NCBI GenBank assembly: GCA_938008005.1
Contig: CALLLZ010000001.1
Coordinates: forward strand, 1-12,897
Source of the DNA: an uncultured Marinicella sp.
GTDB taxonomy: Bacteria; Pseudomonadota; Gammaproteobacteria; Xanthomonadales; Marinicellaceae
Direction of reading: 5' to 3'
Length of the DNA: 12,897 nt
In this document: piece by piece, positions 7,724 through 12,897 of the stretch
Position numbering within the stretch: position 1 is the stretch's first letter
Layout: each line of letters begins with the position of its first letter
The notes under the pieces: model-generated
The model's database searches: none
What the model saw: the letters and a program-made list of their open reading frames with translations, nothing else
Told to the model about the DNA's origin: nothing
Translations under genes and position numbers: made by a program

Positions 7724-7753
7724 AAAAGCCACTGAATGAAGTGGCTTTTTTTT
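7724..7753. terminator. Strong intrinsic terminator, usable from both sides
   Basis: AAAAGCCACT (7724-7733) and AGTGGCTTTT (7740-7749) form a perfect 10-bp stem with loop GAATGA, and a run of eight T begins at 7746 on the + strand. On the - strand the stem ends in four T, so it can also stop transcripts of the protease gene, whose stop codon is 23 bases away. Confidence 0.9.
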
Positions 7754-7776
7754 ATAAATTAAATAAGTTTGTGGGT

Positions 7777-10700
7777 TTAATCTATCTTATTAACATCCTT
7801 GGCTGGCTTGTCCACTGCTGGGAAAGGCTTGGCTTTGAATGATTTGATCGGCTCATCATACATTTTCTTTTCTAAGAATTTCAATGCCGCTTCTAACTGT
7901 GCATCTTTACCCTTATATGTTGCATGAGGTAAATTATTCACTTCAATATCTGGTGTAACGCCGTGCCCTTCAACCACCCAATTACCATCTACATCAAACA
8001 CTGGAAATTCCGCCACCCTTGATATACCATCATCTGAAACACGGTTACGTCCAGAAAGCCAAACACCCGCTCCGGCAGTTTGTTTACCAATAACTGTACC
8101 TAAGCCCATGGCTTTGATACCCGCAGTAAAAGTTTCACCATCTGAATAGGTGAATTGATCTGCCAACACCACCAAATGACCACCAAATGTTTGTTGCATG
8201 TTGCCATAGGCTTGCCCCCTAGTACCTTGCCAATACATCCAATTGCGGCGCAAAAGCTTCTCCAGCATCAAACTATCAACATTGCCTCCACGATTCCGAC
8301 GCACATCAACAATCAAACCTGGCTTGTTATAAACAGCATAAAACTCACGGGTAAAACCAGCAAAATCATCAGCACCCATCGCATGTATATGTAAGTAACC
8401 GATATCAGGATTACTTTGATTCACTGCACTTCTCTTGCTATCTACCCAATGCTGATAACGCAATCGATAATCATCACGAGTGGTAATGGGTTTAACCATT
8501 GTTTTATGTGTTTGTTGACCTCTTTTAAGCTTTAATAAAACTTGTTTACCGACTTGGTTTCTCAATTGACGCCCTAACAAGTCTAATGTAGGAGTCGCGA
8601 TACCGTTTACTTTTACAATAACATCACCTTTTTGTGCATCGACACTGGCCAAAGCCAACGGAGCCCCTTGTCCTGGCAATTCAACATCATGCTGATATAT
8701 ATACTCAATCTTCACTCCATCTTGAACTTGCATTAAAGCCGCACCTAAAGTTGCAGCTGTAGGGCTATCAAGATCTTTAGCCACATCACCACCACGGACC
8801 TGTGAATGCAAAGCATTAAGCTCACCAGTCATTTGGCCCAAAACATCATTCAACTCATAACGATCAGTAACCCGATCTAACAAAACACTGTACTTTTGTT
8901 GAATTTCTTTCCAGTCTAGTCCCCTCATATTTGTGTCAAATAAAGAGTCACGATGCATCAACCAAGTATCGTAAAAAATTTGATGCCATTCTTGTTTAGG
9001 GTTAAGCAACATTTGCCAAGTTTGAGTAACCACTTTAGTTTCATTAGCCTCTTTAGGGAAAACCTCGGCTGCCGGAACGATAAATATGTTGGTGTTGTCA
9101 TCACCTGCTTTACGCACCAGCATTTTTCTTCCATCCTGACTCAGCTGAAAATCCTCAATGTTGTCGGTGAATTTTTTTGGTTTTGCTTGAAATTCCAATT
9201 TCAATGATTTCATCTCTGGCTTACTTTCCGGCTCGCTGATTAAATCACTCAAATAGAGAAATTGATCATTCATCAACATTTTTGAGTAATTACCCGCTGC
9301 CACCGGTACTTGCCACAACCGTTCACTCAAACCTCGCCATTGGACATTAACTCGTTTGGTTTTGTTACTCGACTTACTTTTTTTACCTTTGTTATTTGGC
9401 TCTTTTTTACCGGATTCACTATCCATTAACTCGTTTTTTGCTTGAAAAGGAAACTTTCCATTTTCATTCAAAGCATAGGCATAGACCTCTGTTCTGCGAT
9501 CAAAATAACTGCCCGTATTACGATCACCCCAAGGATGACCTGGAGTGGCATTAAAATTTCTGTCTGATAAAAAATACAACCAATCACCGTCGGTACTGAA
9601 CGAAGGTGAAAATGAATCATATTTGTCCGAAGTCAAAACTTCAGTCTGACCATTTTCAACCTCATACAATTGAATTCGACTGCGTAAGTCGTTTACATGA
9701 TTTCTGGATAATGCCAGAAATCGACTGTCATGTGACCAAACCACATTTCGAAAAGCACTTGTTCCAATGTTATCATCCAATATTTTTCGATTCTTCCCTG
9801 TCGATAAGTTCAACAAAAACAAACGTCCTGCCTTGTCATCATGAGCCAGCCACTTACCATCTGGAGAAATGTATAATCCCCACCTGAATACATCACCATC
9901 ATTGGTTAACTGTTTGGCCTGTATAGAACCATCAGTTGCATATTTCCATACTTCAGACTCACCACTGCTGTCATTAATGGCATAAACGCTTTGTCCATCA
10001 TGACTGATAATGGCTTGTCTGGTTCTCGAATCAAATCCCGTATTAACTTCTACTAACCGAGATTCTTTATTACCTGCGATAACCACTCGGCCCCTGGCTG
10101 TTAAAACCACTTGATCACTTTTGCCTGAAAGTGAGGCATGAGTTAAATACTTCAGTGGTTTATTCTCCCAATGTTCACGCAAATGTGGAAAATCTGAAAC
10201 CAATTTTATATCAATTTTTTGAATTGAATGATCAATCAAATCCAATATTTTAATATCGGGCCCATGTTGAAATACAATTTTAGGCCTTGCAGAGTTGAAA
10301 GCCAGTTTTGCTGTTCTCACTTCCCATGTTTCAAATTCAGTGATTTGTTGCGCTTGTAGCTCTCCTCTTTCCGAGTTGATGGGTATAGACCAAATGTTAT
10401 CTGTTCCACTGGCATCACTGATAAAATACAACTGTTCACCAGAAGCCATCGGTTCACGAATAGAACCAATATGATCAACTGCTAACTGTGTGGCTTCCTG
10501 TAATGACCCCAAACGGTAACGCCATAATTTACCTTGTGCACCACCGCGGTATACTTTTACATTATCGGTGGAAACCTGTAACCCAAACCTGACAAAATAA
10601 ACATATTCTCCACTGGAATCAACTGTACCTTCAATCGCATCTGCCAACGGTATTTGTTTTGATTGCATACTGTTTGGATCAATACTTACCAACCCCCAGC

Positions 10701-11100
10701 TGCCAGGGGGACCCATACGACTGTTACTGCTATAAATAATCTCCCCACCGGGTGTCCAGCCTTGAACTTCAGCCCTAGAATTTTCATAACTTAAACGCTT
10801 CGGCACACCACCGGACCTAGAAATCACATAAACTTCTGTAGCGCCTTCATAATCAGCAGAATATGCAATCCATTCTCCATCTGGTGAGATGGCTGCATTT
10901 TTTTCTTCAGCAGGGTGCGTGGTAAGTCTTTGTGTTAGGCCTGATTTAATGTTCGAAAGCCATAAATCACCCTCAGCAGTAAATACCAAGGCATCACCAT
11001 GAAGATCAGGTGAGCGAAAATAACCAGGTTCTGCCAACAAATCGATGCTAGAAAGAACCAGAATAATAATAAGAACGAATGAAAATAATTTGCGTGTCAT
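7777..11100 (-). CDS. Secreted tricorn-type S41 protease
   Basis: The product has 1107 residues, close to the family's usual size plus a signal peptide (about residues 1-23, ending DLLA before EPGYFRSP). The N-terminal two thirds are WD40/TolB-like beta-propeller repeats (for example AAISPDGEWIAYSADYEG, ISPDGKWLAHDDKAG, FSTDGDWLYFLSDRN), which in Thermoplasma tricorn form two propellers gating substrate entry. A Lys/Ser-rich linker sits around 560-585. The C1 helical domain (about 700-768), a PDZ domain (about 785-865) and the C2 S41 core follow. Catalytic residues are His765 (ALHSQV), Ser986-Asp987 (TYSDGE) and Glu1044 (VVEGHGVTPD). The 986-1044 spacing of 58 equals that of Thermoplasma Ser965-Glu1023. 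The Ser before the catalytic His in Thermoplasma (Ser745) is Leu764 here. It probably degrades peptides in the periplasm. AGAGGG five bases before the ATG supports the start. Confidence 0.93.
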   Translation of the reverse strand: MTRKLFSFVLIIILVLSSIDLLAEPGYFRSPDLHGDALVFTAEGDLWLSNIKSGLTQRLTTHPAEEKNAAISPDGEWIAYSADYEGATEVYVISRSGGVPKRLSYENSRAEVQGWTPGGEIIYSSNSRMGPPGSWGLVSIDPNSMQSKQIPLADAIEGTVDSSGEYVYFVRFGLQVSTDNVKVYRGGAQGKLWRYRLGSLQEATQLAVDHIGSIREPMASGEQLYFISDASGTDNIWSIPINSERGELQAQQITEFETWEVRTAKLAFNSARPKIVFQHGPDIKILDLIDHSIQKIDIKLVSDFPHLREHWENKPLKYLTHASLSGKSDQVVLTARGRVVIAGNKESRLVEVNTGFDSRTRQAIISHDGQSVYAINDSSGESEVWKYATDGSIQAKQLTNDGDVFRWGLYISPDGKWLAHDDKAGRLFLLNLSTGKNRKILDDNIGTSAFRNVVWSHDSRFLALSRNHVNDLRSRIQLYEVENGQTEVLTSDKYDSFSPSFSTDGDWLYFLSDRNFNATPGHPWGDRNTGSYFDRRTEVYAYALNENGKFPFQAKNELMDSESGKKEPNNKGKKSKSSNKTKRVNVQWRGLSERLWQVPVAAGNYSKMLMNDQFLYLSDLISEPESKPEMKSLKLEFQAKPKKFTDNIEDFQLSQDGRKMLVRKAGDDNTNIFIVPAAEVFPKEANETKVVTQTWQMLLNPKQEWHQIFYDTWLMHRDSLFDTNMRGLDWKEIQQKYSVLLDRVTDRYELNDVLGQMTGELNALHSQVRGGDVAKDLDSPTAATLGAALMQVQDGVKIEYIYQHDVELPGQGAPLALASVDAQKGDVIVKVNGIATPTLDLLGRQLRNQVGKQVLLKLKRGQQTHKTMVKPITTRDDYRLRYQHWVDSKRSAVNQSNPDIGYLHIHAMGADDFAGFTREFYAVYNKPGLIVDVRRNRGGNVDSLMLEKLLRRNWMYWQGTRGQAYGNMQQTFGGHLVVLADQFTYSDGETFTAGIKAMGLGTVIGKQTAGAGVWLSGRNRVSDDGISRVAEFPVFDVDGNWVVEGHGVTPDIEVNNLPHATYKGKDAQLEAALKFLEKKMYDEPIKSFKAKPFPAVDKPAKDVNKID

Positions 11101-11147
11101 ATAAACCCTCTTGGAGTGAAAACTATTTATTTTTTGTTGGCGATCAA

Positions 11148-11153
11148 ATTATA
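11148..11153 (-). promoter_or_regulatory. Candidate -10 box for the tricorn protease gene
   Basis: TATAAT on the - strand, 47 bases before the protease ATG and downstream of the terminator of the preceding operon. It is where a separate promoter is expected. No good -35 hexamer is seen at 16-18 bases. Confidence 0.4.
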
Positions 11154-11194
11154 CTGCAGAAGATGCTAATATCGATATAGGTTAAAAGGCCAAT

Positions 11195-11228
11195 AAAAAA
11201 GCGAATCATTTAATAAAATAATTCGCTT
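11195..11228 (-). terminator. Intrinsic terminator of the DUF4097 operon
   Basis: AAGCGAAT and ATTCGCTT (11199-11206 and 11221-11228) pair over 8 bp. The stem extends inward past one mismatch by four A-T pairs to a four-base loop. On the - strand the stem runs into TTTTTTATTG. This separates the operon upstream from the protease gene. Confidence 0.8.
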
Positions 11229-11240
11229 AATACCTATATA

Positions 11241-11280
11241 AGAGACCTTTGCTCGATTCGTGAATCAAGCAAAGGTCTCT
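11241..11280. repeat. Forty-base near-perfect palindrome in the 3' untranslated region
   Basis: AGAGACCTTTGCT (11241-11253) and AGCAAAGGTCTCT (11268-11280) are a perfect 13-bp inverted repeat. Inside it, GATTC and GAATC also pair, leaving one C/A mismatch and a two-base centre. It lies between the DUF4097 stop codon at 11321 and the terminator at 11195-11228, and is not itself followed by a T tract on the - strand. Possible roles are an mRNA 3' stabilising hairpin, a first termination element, or a dimeric-protein site. No second copy is seen in the window. Confidence 0.75.
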
Positions 11281-11320
11281 ATAAATTTATTCAACTGAAC
11301 TTTTTAAAAATCACTCGACC

Positions 11321-12157
11321 TCAATCTAAAGATCTCACAATTAAGTCACCAGAATGGCTTTTTAATACAACTTCAGCACCTCCACCATTGGCAGAACCTG
11401 AAACCCATTTTTCCAATTTAACTTTATAGGATCTTTTGCTGGAATCTTTTTCTACAACAGGCTCTGAAGTGTCAAATTCAATATCAAAACCCGTGTATAT
11501 CTCGCCATTGGCGGTCTTGAGTTTAAAGTCAGCCTTGATATCACTGGGCAAACTCAAATCCACATCACCATTGAAACTGGTTAATACCATCTGACTATCC
11601 GCAGTGACTTGGTTGAAAGTGGCTTTGATTTCACCATTAACGGTATCTACTACAGCTGAACCAGAAACTGCATTTAAAGTAATATCATTGTTAACATTAC
11701 TTATTTCAAATTCACCATTAACATTTTCTACCAATGTATAACCATTATTAACACCACTGAGTTTTAAGTTGAAGTTTTTTGGCACCTTAATCTCCAAGTT
11801 CATGCTTTGTATTTTACCGCCATAATTTTGCGACTCGACTTCAATGTAATTATCTGATTCTTCAGCAACTAAAGACATGGAATTATTTTGAATCTTGCGT
11901 AAACCATTTTTCATTTTTATACTGGAATTCATTTTTTTTTGTGAGGCTGTAACGATGACTTGTTGGCCATCATAACCAATAACTTTAACACCACCGTAAA
12001 TTTGATTAACTTCCAGTGTGCCAATTTGGCCGGGGTTACTCAGTGGTATCACGATTTCCTCAGTGAACATACCACTGTCTTGAGCAGCAGCGTTTGAACT
12101 AAAGAAAGTCGTCGCCAAGGCTCCAATGACCATTATTAATTGTTTGTTGTTCTTCAT
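11321..12157 (-). CDS. Exported DUF4097 beta-strand repeat protein
   Basis: The product has 278 residues. The signal peptide is MKNNKQLIMVIGALATTFFS followed by SNAAA and cleavage near Gln26. The rest is a chain of short beta strands with recurrent (V/A)NG-type turns: ENVNGEFEISNVNND, DTVNGEIKA, SFNGDVDL, TANGEIYTGF and a final SHSGDLIVR. This is the DUF4097 (putative adhesin) pattern, a beta-solenoid-like fold of unknown biochemical function. A clear AGGAG lies nine bases before the ATG. It is the second gene of an operon, 27 bases after a paralogue with the same C-terminal layout (xxNGE(L/I)Y.. FD.. then a closing GD(I/L) strand). Periplasmic or surface location is inferred from the signal peptide. 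Whether it acts as an adhesin, a scaffold or an envelope sensor cannot be told from sequence. Confidence 0.85.
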   Translation of the reverse strand: MKNNKQLIMVIGALATTFFSSNAAAQDSGMFTEEIVIPLSNPGQIGTLEVNQIYGGVKVIGYDGQQVIVTASQKKMNSSIKMKNGLRKIQNNSMSLVAEESDNYIEVESQNYGGKIQSMNLEIKVPKNFNLKLSGVNNGYTLVENVNGEFEISNVNNDITLNAVSGSAVVDTVNGEIKATFNQVTADSQMVLTSFNGDVDLSLPSDIKADFKLKTANGEIYTGFDIEFDTSEPVVEKDSSKRSYKVKLEKWVSGSANGGGAEVVLKSHSGDLIVRSLD

Positions 12158-12184
12158 ATTTAAATTCTCCTGATGCCAATTATA

Positions 12185-12897
12185 CTATTGACGTTGTATT
12201 TTGATGTCGCCGTTCAGAGTGTGGAATTTATATTCCGGACCCCCATTGCCAACTTTGAGCCGACTTCCAGCGCCTAATTTATATTGAATGCCATGTTCTT
12301 TTTGCTTTGATGTCCGCTTTACTTCAGGTTTAAGCATAGATACATCAAATGCAGAATATAGTTCGCCATGCATGGTTTCATAAACCACGTTGGCATCAGG
12401 TTGACCAGCAAATTTAATGTTCAAGTCACCATTGATTGACCCAAAAATTGAATCAGATGTAGGGTTTTTTCTATAAGAAATATTGATGTCTTTATTGATC
12501 GCATTGACATCAGTTTGACCAGCGACATCAACCATGTCTATGGCACCGTTGATGTTATTAACATTCAGTGTTCTTGCATCTACAGCTGATATTTTGATGT
12601 CTCCATCGTTGATGGTTGATACTTTTAAGTTAGTATTTTCAGGGACCTTCACCGTTATATCCATATGATATTTATAGGCTTTCTTTTTATGTTTGCGGGA
12701 ACAGTCATGATGCCTCCAACAAGTATCACTGTGCCAAATCAATTCTTCTTCACGATCAAAATACGTATAGGGCGAATCCAAATATACATAGATTTTCTCT
12801 CCATATTGCTCAAATTTTAATCCAATTTCTTCTATACCTTCATCAAGCAAATTTTGACTGTTGGCAAATACCTGATTAGTCGCTTTAATTAAAATTG
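12185..12897 (-). CDS. DUF4097 beta-strand repeat protein, 5' end cut by the window
   Basis: The frame is open to the right edge of the window (…IKATNQVFANSQNLLDEGIE), so the start and any signal peptide lie outside. A TTG at 12850 is only an internal codon. About 237 residues are seen: DEGIEEIGLKFEQYGEKIYV, a histidine, cysteine and lysine-rich loop (WHSDTCWRHHDCSRKHKKK), then DUF4097 strands with STINDGDIKIS, NNINGAIDMV, GSINGDLNIK, TMHGELYSAF and closing LNGDIKIQRQ. It is the upstream partner of the paralogue at 11321-12157 and most likely shares its transcript and terminator. The His/Cys loop is absent from that partner and could bind a metal ion or form a disulfide, which is speculation. 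Such genes sometimes sit beside ECF sigma or HEAT-repeat genes; that cannot be checked here. Confidence 0.82.
   Translation of the reverse strand, partial: ILIKATNQVFANSQNLLDEGIEEIGLKFEQYGEKIYVYLDSPYTYFDREEELIWHSDTCWRHHDCSRKHKKKAYKYHMDITVKVPENTNLKVSTINDGDIKISAVDARTLNVNNINGAIDMVDVAGQTDVNAINKDINISYRKNPTSDSIFGSINGDLNIKFAGQPDANVVYETMHGELYSAFDVSMLKPEVKRTSKQKEHGIQYKLGAGSRLKVGNGGPEYKFHTLNGDIKIQRQ

Overview
The window looks like an AT-rich (about 40% GC by eye) gammaproteobacterial chromosome. The combination of ECF sigma factor plus TPR-containing Ser/Thr kinase, a periplasmic tricorn-type protease, tandem DUF4097 proteins, and secreted beta-helix proteins ending in an 'IFxxGFE' tail fits the Lysobacterales/Xanthomonadales side. 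A Marinicella-like marine bacterium is my best guess, from memory and unverified. I see no tRNA, rRNA, CRISPR array, insertion sequence or phage gene.

Bases 1-3950 (+ strand) hold a tandem family of secreted right-handed beta-helix proteins. First comes the decayed 3' end of one copy (1-421: in-frame TGA, in-frame TAA and a frameshift). Two intact genes follow (587-2551 and 2752-3897), each with a signal peptide. The intact proteins end in IFKDGFE and IFENGFE, and the decayed copy keeps a recognisable VFRNDFG. The two intact genes also share an upstream element, TGTGTAT-N13-TTGCATTACTAC, at identical internal spacing.

Bases 3955-6953 (- strand) hold a two-gene regulatory operon. An ECF sigma factor overlaps by four bases (ATGA) a membrane Ser/Thr protein kinase whose C-terminal half is a predicted periplasmic TPR region. 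This is a plausible signal-to-transcription cassette in which the kinase controls the sigma factor.

Bases 7089-7753 hold a small - strand gene of a roughly 100-residue family broken by an amber codon (AAG to TAG is the likely change). They also hold an overlooked 48-codon + strand ORF with its own ribosome binding site and a strong intrinsic terminator. Bases 7777-11100 (- strand) encode a full-length secreted tricorn-type S41 protease with its catalytic residues in place.

Bases 11195-12897 (- strand) hold two adjacent DUF4097 beta-strand repeat proteins, the upstream one cut by the window edge. They are followed by a large palindrome and then an intrinsic terminator. Most proteins here are exported or membrane-bound, so the region reads as cell-envelope and surface functions with one regulatory cassette. 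Nothing shows directly that the sigma/kinase pair controls the neighbouring genes.
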